A DNA stretch of 33,375 bases from the NCBI GenBank assembly GCA_003388555.1, contig QQVD01000035.1, positions 1-33,375 of the forward strand, in the 5' to 3' direction. This stretch comes from Acidobacteriota bacterium (GTDB lineage: Bacteria; Acidobacteriota; Thermoanaerobaculia; Multivoradales; Multivoraceae). Shown piece after piece: positions 7,851 through 16,049 of the stretch. Position 1 is the stretch's first letter, and each line of letters opens with the position of its first letter. The position numbers and the translations under genes were made by a program. Below the pieces are notes generated by a model. The model had not been told where the DNA came from. It saw only the letters and a program-made list of their open reading frames with translations, and made no database searches.

Positions 7851-8287
7851 CTCGTTGTCGGGCTCCTTGAACTGACGGCATCGCCGTCGGGGAGGGGCGG
7901 CTCGGTGACGTCGGCATGCCGGCGCACCGCCTCGACGACGCGGTGCATCTCGCGGTCCGTTGCACTCGGCTGTCGGTAGGCCGACACCACGATGCCACCG
8001 AAGAGATCCACCGGATCGCGGTGGTCGTCGACGACGAAGTCCGGGCGCACCGGGATGCCGAGCGGCGTCAGCATCTCGCGATGGCGGTAGAGCGGTTTGT
8101 CGAAGCAACCCTGGACCAGATCTTCCAGCGCATGGCGCCTGACGATCTCCCACCGCGGGCCGAGCCCCGACCAGAGGTAGATCGTGTGGCCCGCCGCGCG
8201 CAACGAGGTGAAGGCCTCGCGCACGCCGGGACGCAGGGCGTCGTCGCCGTCGACGATGGTGTGGTCGACATCGAAGAAGAGATTCAT
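7847..8287 (-). CDS. HAD-superfamily hydrolase
   Basis: A 146-residue small HAD phosphatase-like protein with all four motifs: DVDHT (Asp6 and Asp8), the serine of YLWSG (Ser40), a lysine in FDKPL (Lys64) and the acidic pair in FVVDDH (Asp87, Asp88). The cap is small or absent, so the substrate may be a macromolecule or a small exposed phosphate ester. No clear ribosome site precedes the ATG at 8287. The stop overlaps the DUF6489 start. In a triacylglycerol pathway a phosphatidate-type phosphatase step is needed before the final acyl transfer, but nothing in this sequence shows that specificity. That link is only suggested by the neighbours. Confidence 0.85.
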   Translation of the reverse strand: MNLFFDVDHTIVDGDDALRPGVREAFTSLRAAGHTIYLWSGLGPRWEIVRRHALEDLVQGCFDKPLYRHREMLTPLGIPVRPDFVVDDHRDPVDLFGGIVVSAYRQPSATDREMHRVVEAVRRHADVTEPPLPDGDAVSSRSPTTR

Positions 8288-8362
8288 GGCGGTTGAGCGG
8301 TGGAGACCTCGGTTCGTGCCTGGTCGATGTGCGGGTTGCGGCGCTCGCCGATCGGTCGGATC

Positions 8363-10219
8363 TCAAGCCACCGACTTGGTGGACGCATCGCCGCCGCCGC
8401 TGGCGGAGTCGGCGGCCTTCTCCTTCCGGGAGGCGCTGTCGGCGGTGGCGCTCTTCTTGGCAGCTTTGTTCTTGGCGGTCTTCTTCTTCGCCGACTTCTT
8501 GGTGGCCTTCTTGCTGGATCCCTTCTGGGCCTTCTTCTTGGCGGCCTTCTTCTTGGCAGCGCTCTTCTTGGCGGCGCTCTTCTTGGCAGTCTTCTTCTTG
8601 CCGGCCTTCGCCTTGCGCTTCTTCTCGGCGCTGCTGCCGCCGGCGGTCACCCTCGCCTTCGCCTTTACCTTCGCCGAGGCTTCCCTGCCTCCGCCGGCGC
8701 TCGAATCGCCGCCCCGCGTCGGGCCTCCAGACGCCGCTTCGGTGCTCGGTGGATCGCTGCCACCGTTGGCCGCCATGCGGAGCTGGCCCTTGAGGTCGAG
8801 ATGCTCCAGGCCCGCCTCGTCGACCTCGGGCACGCCCGCGGCCTCGCGGATCTCGCGCTGACTGGCGTAGAGGCACTGCACCACCTGCCAGGGATCGGAG
8901 ACCAGCTCGCGATCGACGGTGAGCCCGATGACGATGCGACGGTTGTAGCTGAGGATCGCGACGAACAGGCCGATGTGGTTGGAGATGATGCCCATCGGCA
9001 GCCAGCGGAGCAGCTTCCTGCCGCCCTGGTAGAGGGGGATCTGCGGCCCGGGCACGTTCGTCGAGACGGTGTTGAGCACGGTCTGGCGGAACGGCAGTCG
9101 GCTGGCGAAGGCCTGCAGCAGCGGCGGGATCCGCTGGCTCGCCTTGCTCAGGTCGAACAGTGCCTCGGCCTGGCCGACCTCCTTGAGGTTGTCCATGCCG
9201 CTGCGCACCAGGGCGTGACGCGCCACCGGATCCCGTTCACCCACCGGCAGCGGCGCGATCATCACCGACACCAGGTTGCCGAGCTGTCCGTGCTCCGAGG
9301 CGGCGCGCATGCTCACCGGGCACATGGCGCGGAGCGTCTGGTCGCCGACGTCGAAGCCGATCTCCTCGCAGTAGCGCGCCAGGCCGCCGGCGAGGATGGT
9401 CAGCACCAGGTCGTTGAGTGTGCCTCCGAGCTCCGACTTGATCTGGCGCAGCTCGGTGAACGAGAAGTCGGCCCAGGCGTAGCCGAGTCTGCCGCTGAGC
9501 GGAGCGTTGAACGGAGTCTTCGGGGCCGGCCGCAGCGTCGTCGGCAGCGTCGTCGCGAGCGCGTCGAGCAGGCGCCTGCCCTGGTCGGCCATGCGCTGCG
9601 GCCGCAGCAGCGAGAAGAGCCCGCTGGTCCACGCTTCGGCGAGCTCGGTCAGCCGGTGCTGTGCCGACTCCTGGGCCAGGGTGATGGCGTCGGGTAGCGG
9701 TTGTGGGTCCCACGGCGGCGCCGGCGGCCGCGGCTCCCGCTCCGGGGTCAGATCGTTCATCGCCATGGTCAGATCGACGCCGGAGACACCGTCGATCATC
9801 GCGTGGTGGATCTTCCACACGATCGCGGTGTCACCCGACGGCAGACCGTGGATCAGCGTCGCGTGCCAGAGCGGCCGATCGCGCGGCAGCGCTCCCTGGT
9901 AGGCGGCGATCGCCGTCTCGGCGAGGTCGCGTTCGCTGCCGTCGCCCTCGAGGTGGACCTCGTCGACGTGCCGGCTGATGTCGAAGTCGGGGTCGTCACA
10001 CCACAGCGGGTGAGAGAACCCGAGCGGTGGGAAGACCACCCGCTGGCGGTAGCGGGGGATCTCGGGCAGGCAGTCGAGAAGCAGCTGTTCCAGCTCTTCG
10101 CCGGTGATCCGGCCCTCGTAGATCATCGTGCCGCCGATGTGCATCGTCTCGGTCGGCTTCTCCATGTAGAGGAAGGCCGCATCGATCGAGGACAGGAAGC
10201 GGTTGAGCTGTTTTGCCAT
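8363..10219 (-). CDS. WS/DGAT acyltransferase with histone-H1-like lysine-rich tail
   Basis: A 618-residue enzyme of the wax ester synthase/diacylglycerol acyltransferase family, which makes wax esters or triacylglycerol from acyl-CoA. The ATG at 10219 precedes MAKQLNRFLSSIDAAFLYME, the usual family N-terminus; the open frame upstream of it looks untranslated. HHAMIDG (residues 138-144) is intact, as are DRPLW (114-118), the ND pair (269-270), STNVPGP (386-392) and the PMG...SNHIGLF region. The enzyme domain ends near residue 475, the normal length of the family. Residues about 515-600 are an extra tail built from KK, AKK, SAAKK and KKAAKKK units, with a Gly/Ser linker before it. Such tails occur in histone H1, bacterial Hc1-like proteins and PhaF, all DNA binders. 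Inference: granules made by this enzyme may be tethered to the nucleoid. Confidence 0.93.
   Translation of the reverse strand: MAKQLNRFLSSIDAAFLYMEKPTETMHIGGTMIYEGRITGEELEQLLLDCLPEIPRYRQRVVFPPLGFSHPLWCDDPDFDISRHVDEVHLEGDGSERDLAETAIAAYQGALPRDRPLWHATLIHGLPSGDTAIVWKIHHAMIDGVSGVDLTMAMNDLTPEREPRPPAPPWDPQPLPDAITLAQESAQHRLTELAEAWTSGLFSLLRPQRMADQGRRLLDALATTLPTTLRPAPKTPFNAPLSGRLGYAWADFSFTELRQIKSELGGTLNDLVLTILAGGLARYCEEIGFDVGDQTLRAMCPVSMRAASEHGQLGNLVSVMIAPLPVGERDPVARHALVRSGMDNLKEVGQAEALFDLSKASQRIPPLLQAFASRLPFRQTVLNTVSTNVPGPQIPLYQGGRKLLRWLPMGIISNHIGLFVAILSYNRRIVIGLTVDRELVSDPWQVVQCLYASQREIREAAGVPEVDEAGLEHLDLKGQLRMAANGGSDPPSTEAASGGPTRGGDSSAGGGREASAKVKAKARVTAGGSSAEKKRKAKAGKKKTAKKSAAKKSAAKKKAAKKKAQKGSSKKATKKSAKKKTAKNKAAKKSATADSASRKEKAADSASGGGDASTKSVA
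8420..8677 (-). repeat. Imperfect repeats coding the Lys/Ala-rich tail
   Basis: On the plus strand the segment is a run of imperfect units such as CTTCTTGGCGGC and TTCTTGGCAGTC. They encode AAK, KKS and KKA steps in the tail of the WS/DGAT at residues about 515-600. Copies differ by synonymous and Ala/Ser/Thr changes, so the tract has expanded and then drifted. Length variation between strains is likely. Confidence 0.75.
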
Positions 10220-10435
10220 AGCGGGGAGGATGCCCTTTCCGGTCGTGGCGACGGCATGCGGCCAGGCGATCCGACGGGAGTGGCTATCGTAGCGGAGCCT
10301 TCCGTCGCGTTTCGAGGCGGCACGGAGGGCGTCGCCGCGTCGGCCCCGCACTCGGGCCTCGCCGGCGCAGCGGGAGAGGCCTTCGGGTCTGCGCGATCGC
10401 GATTCCGAGAGGCGCCCGTTTCCGCGCCTGGGCCC

Positions 10436-11122
10436 TCACGGGCGTTCAGGAACGGCGGCGTCGGCGACCGTACGGGTGAAGAGATCGAGGTCGGCGGTGC
10501 GGCGGGAGTCCGCGAGCAGCCAGTCGGCCAGGGTGGCCTCGCGACGGAAACCGCATTCGACCAGCCAGTCGGGGCGCAGTGCCAGGGATCTCGGCACGCA
10601 GGCCACGAGCTTGCGGGCGCCCATGCCTGCGGCGTACGGCTCGATCCTGCGCAGCAGGGCGCGCGCCATCTCGGTGGCCTGCGGGCCGACGCTGGGAGGA
10701 ACGCCGGTGGCCGTTCGCTCTCGTCGCCGCCTACCGCCGTCTGCGGCGAGCTCGGCATCGATCAGCAGATCGATCTCGACCAGGTGACGCATCCAGCTGA
10801 GGTAGCGTCGCACCAGGCTGATCGCGGCCACCGCCCGGCCACCGCGCTCGGCGAGCAGCAGCACCCGTCGCGCCGACGCCACTTGCTGGTGCCAGGTGGC
10901 GCCGCCTCCGAGCGCCGACAGGCTGAGGCCGGCCGCGACCGCCGGCCGTGCGAGCAGCAGGCGCTCGAAGGCGGGATCGGGCCGACCGCCGAGCGCACGC
11001 ACGGTCACTGCGCCGCCGCCGGAGAGGCGGAGCGGCCCGGCGGGCACGGAGCGCGTCGAGAAGGGACGCACCTCGGCGTCGAGCCGCGGCCTCGGTTGCT
11101 GGTTCGTGGTGGAAGGTTGCAA
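10436..11122 (-). CDS. GNAT-like protein lacking the usual acetyl-CoA loop (paralogue 2)
   Basis: A protein of up to 228 residues. The start is uncertain: the longest frame uses TTG at 11122 with no clear ribosome site, and a later GTG is possible. It aligns with the GNAT at 3922-4476 through SLxRRxLxWMRHLxEI (residues 102-117) and ADWLLADSR...DLDLF near the end. Where the paralogue has RRIGLGA, this protein has a longer arginine- and proline-rich insertion (residues about 123-150), and no R/QxxGxG/A signature can be seen. It may bind acyl-CoA differently or be inactive. It sits between a hydrolase and the intact WS/DGAT, so each WS/DGAT in the island has a GNAT and a hydrolase close by. Confidence 0.75.
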   Translation of the reverse strand: MQPSTTNQQPRPRLDAEVRPFSTRSVPAGPLRLSGGGAVTVRALGGRPDPAFERLLLARPAVAAGLSLSALGGGATWHQQVASARRVLLLAERGGRAVAAISLVRRYLSWMRHLVEIDLLIDAELAADGGRRRRERTATGVPPSVGPQATEMARALLRRIEPYAAGMGARKLVACVPRSLALRPDWLVECGFRREATLADWLLADSRRTADLDLFTRTVADAAVPERP

Positions 11123-11205
11123 GAGGACTCCGCCGAAGCGGCGCGCAGTCTAGCCGACGCCTCCCGGGCGCTCGAGGAGCCGCTCTGCCGCGGCCGACCG
11201 ACGAC

Positions 11206-12030
11206 TCAGCCCGTGGTGGCCTCGGCGGCTCGCGACCGCTCCGCCGGGAAGAAGGCGCAGCCGTAGCGACCCGGATCGAACGGAGCCCATTCGCCCTCGG
11301 GCTGCGCCAGCCGGTCGGCGACGATCGCCAGCACCGAAGGATTGTGGCCGAGTCCGCAGTGGGATCCGTAGACCTCGACGTTCTCCGACCGCGGGCCTTC
11401 CCGCTGCACGCAGCACTGCCAGCGCACGACGCCGTCGGTGCGGCTGTAGATCGCGGTCGAAGGTACCGGCAGCGGTCGCTCGAGCCCCTGCAGGCGCTTC
11501 GCCTCGTTGGCGATCTGCTCGCCGGCGAGGTTCTCGTAGAGCTTCCAGACGTGATTGGCTTTCGGCGATCCCGCGAACGGGCTGCCCAGGGTGATCACCT
11601 GGCGCACCATCGCCGGCTGGGTGCGGGCGATCTCGCGGGCGTAGATGCCGCCGAGGCTCCAGCCGATGATCGACACCGGCTGGTCGTGCAACCAGGCCAA
11701 CTCACGCAACCGACGCAGCATGCGGATCTCCAGCCCGTGCCGCATGCCGACGTTGACGCCCTGGCGCCAGGCCTTCGCCTCGTATCCGCGGTGGCGCAGG
11801 AAGCGGCGCAGCGGCGTCGTCACCACGTCGCCGGTGGTGAAGCCGGGCAGCACCAGCACCGGGTGGCCGTCGCCCCGCGGCAGCAGTCCCCAGAGCAGGC
11901 GGGAGTTCAGGAACAGACCGAACTCGGCCAGCGCACGCGTCTCGAGGGCGAAGAGCAGCCGCGACGGAGGCGCGTCGAGCGCCTCGAGCTGGTCGTCTCC
12001 GTCCTCCTCGGCGGGGCGGTCGGCGTTCAT
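11206..12030 (-). CDS. Alpha/beta-hydrolase, lipase-like (paralogue 2)
   Basis: A 274-residue hydrolase starting at the ATG at 12030. HPVLVLPGFTTGD is at residues 56-68, the nucleophile elbow GWSLGG at 123-128 (Ser125), the acid in YSRTDGVVRW (Asp199) and the histidine in GSHCGLGHNP (His224). The triad is complete and the blocks match those of the hydrolase at 6687-7505. It lacks a signal peptide. A basic, disordered N-terminus is absent; the first 20 residues are instead acidic. It is followed by the GNAT-like gene and the intact WS/DGAT on the same strand. The likely role is hydrolysis of a lipid ester. The exact substrate is unknown. Confidence 0.88.
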   Translation of the reverse strand: MNADRPAEEDGDDQLEALDAPPSRLLFALETRALAEFGLFLNSRLLWGLLPRGDGHPVLVLPGFTTGDVVTTPLRRFLRHRGYEAKAWRQGVNVGMRHGLEIRMLRRLRELAWLHDQPVSIIGWSLGGIYAREIARTQPAMVRQVITLGSPFAGSPKANHVWKLYENLAGEQIANEAKRLQGLERPLPVPSTAIYSRTDGVVRWQCCVQREGPRSENVEVYGSHCGLGHNPSVLAIVADRLAQPEGEWAPFDPGRYGCAFFPAERSRAAEATTG

Positions 12031-12125
12031 GAAGTCACGGTAAGGGACCCGTGTGGACCCCGTCAACCGCCCGGCGCGGCGGCGACCGGCGTCGCCTCGG
12101 GGCCGCGGGCTGCCGGAGCGGGCGC

Positions 12126-12782
12126 TCAGCCGGCGGCGGTGACGCCGACCGGACAGGCGACTCCCGTGCCGCCGAGCCCGCAGTAGCCGCCGGGGTTCTT
12201 GGCCAGGTACTGCTGGTGGTAGTCCTCGGCGTAGAAGAACTCGGGCGCGTCGAGGATCTCGGTGGTGATGGCGCCGTGACCGGCCTGCTGCAGCCGCTCC
12301 TGGTACGCCCGCATCGACGCTTCCGCCTCGCGTCTCTGCTCGTCCGAGAAGACGTAGATGCCGGAGCGGTACTGGGTTCCGACGTCGTTGCCCTGACGCA
12401 TCCCCTGGGTGGGGTCGTGACTCTCCCAGAAGAGGCGCAGCAGCTCGGCGTAGGAGATGCGCTCGGGATCGAACACGACGAGGACCACCTCGTTGTGCCC
12501 GGTGCCGCCGCTGCAGACCTCGCGGTAGGTCGGGTTCGCCGTCAGGCCGGCTGCGTAGCCGACCGCGGTGGTGTAGACGCCGTCCGCCTGCCAGAACTTG
12601 CGCTCGGCTCCCCAGAAGCAGCCGAGACCGAAGATCGCCTGCTCGAGCCGGTCGGGGAACGGGCCACGCAGCGGGGTTCCGAGCACCTCGTGGCGCTCGG
12701 GCACGGGCATCGGCTCGTCGCGCCCGGGAAGCGCGGACTCCGCGGTCGGCATCGTCGTCTTGTCGAATCGGGAGAAGATCAT
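12126..12782 (-). CDS. msrA: Peptide-methionine (S)-S-oxide reductase MsrA
   Basis: A 218-residue MsrA that reduces methionine-S-sulfoxide in proteins with thioredoxin as donor. The ATG at 12782 has GGAGG 9 bases upstream. The catalytic motif GLGCFWGAE is at about residues 53-61, followed by [29 protein letters not shown] and the [14 protein letters not shown] block. Cysteines in GGYCGLGG and VACP near the end are the probable resolving cysteines. Length and N-terminal extension are normal for MsrA. It is the first gene of the leftward run, 95 bases before the hydrolase, and divergent from the methyltransferase gene. Its catalytic residue is an ordinary cysteine codon, not UGA. Confidence 0.97.
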   Translation of the reverse strand: MIFSRFDKTTMPTAESALPGRDEPMPVPERHEVLGTPLRGPFPDRLEQAIFGLGCFWGAERKFWQADGVYTTAVGYAAGLTANPTYREVCSGGTGHNEVVLVVFDPERISYAELLRLFWESHDPTQGMRQGNDVGTQYRSGIYVFSDEQRREAEASMRAYQERLQQAGHGAITTEILDAPEFFYAEDYHQQYLAKNPGGYCGLGGTGVACPVGVTAAG

Positions 12783-12955
12783 CTGTAGGCCTCCAGCAGG
12801 CGGATTCGCGGAACGGCGGGCGGTTTCGGGAAATGGCCCGCGCCGGCTCCAGGCCGCCTTGGCAGTTTCGCGCGCCGACCGCCCGCGGATTGGTGCTCGT
12901 GCCGGCGCTGACGCCGCCGCTCCGCGACACCGCGGGCTCCGCTATTCTCGCTCAG
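12783..12955. promoter_or_regulatory. Divergent promoter region, msrA / methyltransferase
   Basis: This 173-base gap separates two divergent starts and must hold both promoters. On the plus strand TATTCT (12943-12948) resembles a -10 box and ends only 7 bases before the ATG at 12956, with no ribosome site between. That would fit a leaderless transcript, but no good -35 box lies at the right distance. No clear box is visible for msrA. Confidence 0.4.
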
Positions 12956-13846
12956 ATGTCGCAGCCCACGGCCAGCTCCGGCGCCCGCCCCGAGCGCCCG
13001 CGACAGGCTCACTTCCGTCCGCCCGTCGATCGCCGCAGCCGGCGCAAGGTCAAGCGCAGCAGCGCACTGCGTCTCTACCACGAGGTGCTCCGGCTCGAAC
13101 ACCTGCACTACGGACTATGGGCGGGTGAGCCGCTCGATCTCGACGGGCTGCGGGCGGCGCAGCAGCGCTACGCCGACCGGCTGCAGGAGCTCATCCCGAC
13201 AGGAGTGCACGAGGTCCTCGACGTCGGCAGCGGCACCGGCGCCTTCAGCCGCCAGCTCGCCGCAGCGGGCTACTCGGTCGAGGGTCTGTCGCCGGATCCG
13301 TACCAGGCAGAGCTCTACCGCGACCGGGTCGGTAGACCGTTCCACCTCGGCCGCTTCCAGGAGTTCGAGCCGGCGCACGCCTACGATCTGGTGCTGATGA
13401 GCGAGTCGTCTCAGTACATCTGGATCGACGATCTCTTCGCCGCGGTGCGCCACGCCGTCGACGACGGCCACTGGCTGCTCGCCGACTACTTCGTGGTCTG
13501 CGACGACGGCAGCCGCGCGAGTCGCAGCGGCCATCCGCTGGACGAGTTCCTGCGTCGCGCCGAGCGCGCCGGCTTCGCGCTCGAACATCGCGAGGACATC
13601 ACCGAAGCGACGCGTCCCACCCTCGAGCTCGGTACCCGTCTCGTCGAGCGGTTCGTCGAGCGTACGGCCACGATCGGTGTCGATTCGCTGCGCGAACGCC
13701 GGCCGCGCACCTTCTCGCTGCTGCGCCGTCTGTTCGGAGGCAGTCTGCGGCGGCGTCTGGAGCGACTGCGCGAGGAGGTCGATCCCGAGGCGTTCGCCCG
13801 GGTCAAGCGCTACGAGATGCTGCGCTTCCGCGTGCCGCCACGCTGA
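12956..13846 (+). CDS. Class I SAM-dependent methyltransferase
   Basis: A 296-residue protein. The ATG at 12956 is preferred over one at 12833, because the intervening residues are unlike the family and would overlap the msrA promoter. Motif I VLDVGSGTG is at residues 87-95, and the acidic/aromatic motifs DLVLMSESSQYI and LLADYFVV follow at normal spacing. The N-terminal 30 residues are basic and disordered. The segment HLHYGLWAGEPLDLDGLRAAQ, before motif I, resembles lipid- and small-molecule methyltransferases of the Methyltransf_11/CFA-related kind. The last 60 residues are arginine-rich helices. The substrate is not known. It ends 28 bases before the convergent antiporter stop. Confidence 0.87.
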   Translation: MSQPTASSGARPERPRQAHFRPPVDRRSRRKVKRSSALRLYHEVLRLEHLHYGLWAGEPLDLDGLRAAQQRYADRLQELIPTGVHEVLDVGSGTGAFSRQLAAAGYSVEGLSPDPYQAELYRDRVGRPFHLGRFQEFEPAHAYDLVLMSESSQYIWIDDLFAAVRHAVDDGHWLLADYFVVCDDGSRASRSGHPLDEFLRRAERAGFALEHREDITEATRPTLELGTRLVERFVERTATIGVDSLRERRPRTFSLLRRLFGGSLRRRLERLREEVDPEAFARVKRYEMLRFRVPPR

Positions 13847-13874
13847 TCGACCGGCGAGCCGCCCGCGGCGGCGC

Positions 13875-15749
13875 TCAGTCGGCGAAGCGGAGCGAGATCT
13901 CCGCCAGGCTCTCGGGCGAGCCGACCACGGTGACGCGGTCACCGAGCTCGAGCCGGGTGTAGCCGTGCGAGACCAGCGAGGCGCCACCACGCCGCACCGC
14001 CAGGATCAGCGAGTCCAGCGGCAGCTTGAGGTCGCGCAGGGCGACGCCGTCGAGGTCCTCGTTGTGCAGCTCGATGTCGGCGACCTCCTGCCCCGGATCC
14101 ATGCCCAGGGCCATCGACGCCACCGACGGCGAACGCACGAACTGGTCGAGCAGGCCGACCATCGCCACCGCCGGATCGACGATCACGGCGCCCAGTGCGT
14201 GCAGCTCGTCCCAGAGCTCGCGGTCGCCGCTGCGCACGATCACCGTGCGGGTGCCGAAGCGCTCGAAGGCCAGCTCGCACACCGCCAGGCTCTCGCGCCC
14301 CTCGAGCAGCGAGACGACGGCCGCGGCATCGCCGACTCCGGCCTTCTCCAGCGACTCGGCGCTGAGGTCCGGCACCTGCACGATCTCGACGCCCTCCTCG
14401 CGGGCGTCGGCCTGGGCGAGGCCCTGGCGGGTGATCACCCGCACCCTCCAGCCGTGCGCGTCGAGCCGGCGCGCCAGCGCCAGCGACTGGCCCTCGAGGC
14501 CGAAGATGCAGGCCAGCGGGGTGCCGCGCAGGTCCCTGCGGCCGGCGCGCAGATGCGCCTCGCCGACCATCTGCAAGGCCCACTTGAACAGCGGAGGCCC
14601 GACGAGCTGATTCAGCACGATCACCGAGATCAGCACCGTCGCGAGGTCAGCGCCCCACGACGGGAACATCACCTCCACCTGCTTGCACAGGCCGAGGCCG
14701 ATACCGGCCTGGGTGACGAACGACATCCAGGAGACCCGGTTCCACAGCTCGGGATCGCCGGCGATCCGGCCGCCGATCCAGGATCCGGCGAAGATGCCGG
14801 CGATGCGCACCGCGAAGAGCACCAGCGCCAGCTGCCACGCCGACGCCAGGGTGTCGATCGCCACTCCGGCTCCGGCGAGGGTGAAGAAGAGCACGTAGAT
14901 CGCCGGGCTGGTCTGGTTGAGCACCCGGTGGAAGTCGTTGCGGAAACCGGTGAAGTTGGTCACCGTGAATCCGGCGACCATGCACACAAGCAGCGGCTCG
15001 AGGTAGATCTCGAACGGTCCGGAGTGGGCGGTGGCCTCGCGCAACGTGCGGGCGCCGTGGAAGACGATCCAGCCGAGCAGGAGCGCGACGGCGGCGCGCG
15101 CGTGCCAGCCGGCGAAGAGCCGGAAGAGCCAGGGGATGGCCCGCCCCACGGGGTCCCGGAGCACGGTCGCGACGGCGATCTCGCCGAGCACGATGAGCAC
15201 CAGGCTGGGGTCGAAGCCGAACTGGCTGATCAGGCCGTCGGCCATGCTCGAGCTGAGCGCGAAGAGCAGGATCACCAGCACGTCGGAGGCCACCGTGATC
15301 CCCAGCACCGTGCGGGTGAACGGTCCGTGGGCGCGCATCTCGTTGACCACCGCGATCGCCGACGAAGGAGAGCGGGCCACCATGATCGCGCCGACCAGCA
15401 GCGCGACGGCGAGGCGGGTCGCCGGCGGCATTCCGCGGGTGAAGGCGACCTGACTGGCGAGAGCGAAGGTGGCGAGGGTCGCGGCGGTGAAGGTCGCCAC
15501 CACCTGGCCGACCGTGATCCAGCGGATCGAGCGCAGCCTGGAGCGCAGCTCGACGAGGTAGAGCTCGGCGCCGGCGGCGAAGGCGATGAAGGCGAGCGCG
15601 ATCTCGTCGACGAATCCGAGACGCGCCACCGCGTCGGCGTCGAGGAACGCCAGCCCCTGCGGTCCGATCGCCATGCCGACCAGCAGGAAGCCGGTGATCA
15701 GCGGCAGGTGGGCGCGCGTCAGCAGGTGGCCGAGGCGGTGCGCGGCCAC
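13875..15749 (-). CDS. Kef-type cation:proton antiporter with RCK domain (start uncertain)
   Basis: A CPA2-family inner-membrane antiporter of at least 624 residues. Residues 1-395 hold about 12 hydrophobic segments (for example LITGFLLVGMAIGP, EIALAFIAFAAGAELYL, TVASDVLVILLFAL). Residues about 408-520 form a TrkA-N/RCK nucleotide-binding domain starting at LACIFGLEGQSLALARRL, and about 535-622 form a TrkA-C domain (DLDGVALRDLKLPL, GDRVTVVGSPESL). It should exchange K+ or Na+ for H+ under ligand control. The GTG at 15749 is the first standard start, yet the same frame continues upstream with ELLATLAALGIVAV, which would complete the first membrane helix. No ATG, GTG or TTG lies in that extension. 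A CTG at 15785 or an ATC at 15812 may be used, so the true 5' end is unresolved. Confidence 0.88.
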   Translation of the reverse strand: MAAHRLGHLLTRAHLPLITGFLLVGMAIGPQGLAFLDADAVARLGFVDEIALAFIAFAAGAELYLVELRSRLRSIRWITVGQVVATFTAATLATFALASQVAFTRGMPPATRLAVALLVGAIMVARSPSSAIAVVNEMRAHGPFTRTVLGITVASDVLVILLFALSSSMADGLISQFGFDPSLVLIVLGEIAVATVLRDPVGRAIPWLFRLFAGWHARAAVALLLGWIVFHGARTLREATAHSGPFEIYLEPLLVCMVAGFTVTNFTGFRNDFHRVLNQTSPAIYVLFFTLAGAGVAIDTLASAWQLALVLFAVRIAGIFAGSWIGGRIAGDPELWNRVSWMSFVTQAGIGLGLCKQVEVMFPSWGADLATVLISVIVLNQLVGPPLFKWALQMVGEAHLRAGRRDLRGTPLACIFGLEGQSLALARRLDAHGWRVRVITRQGLAQADAREEGVEIVQVPDLSAESLEKAGVGDAAAVVSLLEGRESLAVCELAFERFGTRTVIVRSGDRELWDELHALGAVIVDPAVAMVGLLDQFVRSPSVASMALGMDPGQEVADIELHNEDLDGVALRDLKLPLDSLILAVRRGGASLVSHGYTRLELGDRVTVVGSPESLAEISLRFAD

Positions 15750-16049
15750 GGCGACGATGCCGAGAGCCGCGAGCGTGGCGAGCAGCTCCGGTGTCGGAGG
15801 AGAGGTGAAGATGCTGCGACCGGTGGAAGGAGATTCGGGACGTGCGCGCCAGGCGCTGGCGGCGCGGCGTGCGGACGGAGAGGGGGCGCTCGGAGGCCAT
15901 GTAGGCGCCGGAGTGCCTCGAGCGCGGGGACGGGCCCGAGGACGCGGGGCGACGTCGGGGGCCGGGATCCGTGGCGCTCGAAGCGCGCACAGTAGCAGAG
16001 CCCCTGCCGGCGTCTCGGCGGGGCCCCGATCGGAGCGCTGCGCCGGCGC
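15750..16049. other. Gap between dnaE2 and the antiporter gene
   Basis: About 300 bases on the leftward strand between the dnaE2 stop and the first standard antiporter start. The part nearest the antiporter (to about 15812) probably codes its missing N-terminus. The remainder is GC-rich, with open frames that look like shadows. I see no terminator with a T-tract and no other gene. Confidence 0.4.

Noticed and set aside
8420-8677. Separate rightward leucine/phenylalanine-rich membrane protein
   Set aside because: The hydrophobic plus-strand reading is only the complement of lysine-rich codons (AAG/CTT) in the WS/DGAT tail.
12833-12955. N-terminal extension of the methyltransferase
   Set aside because: It has no resemblance to the family, overlaps the divergent promoter region and has no ribosome site. 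The ATG at 12956 is preferred.
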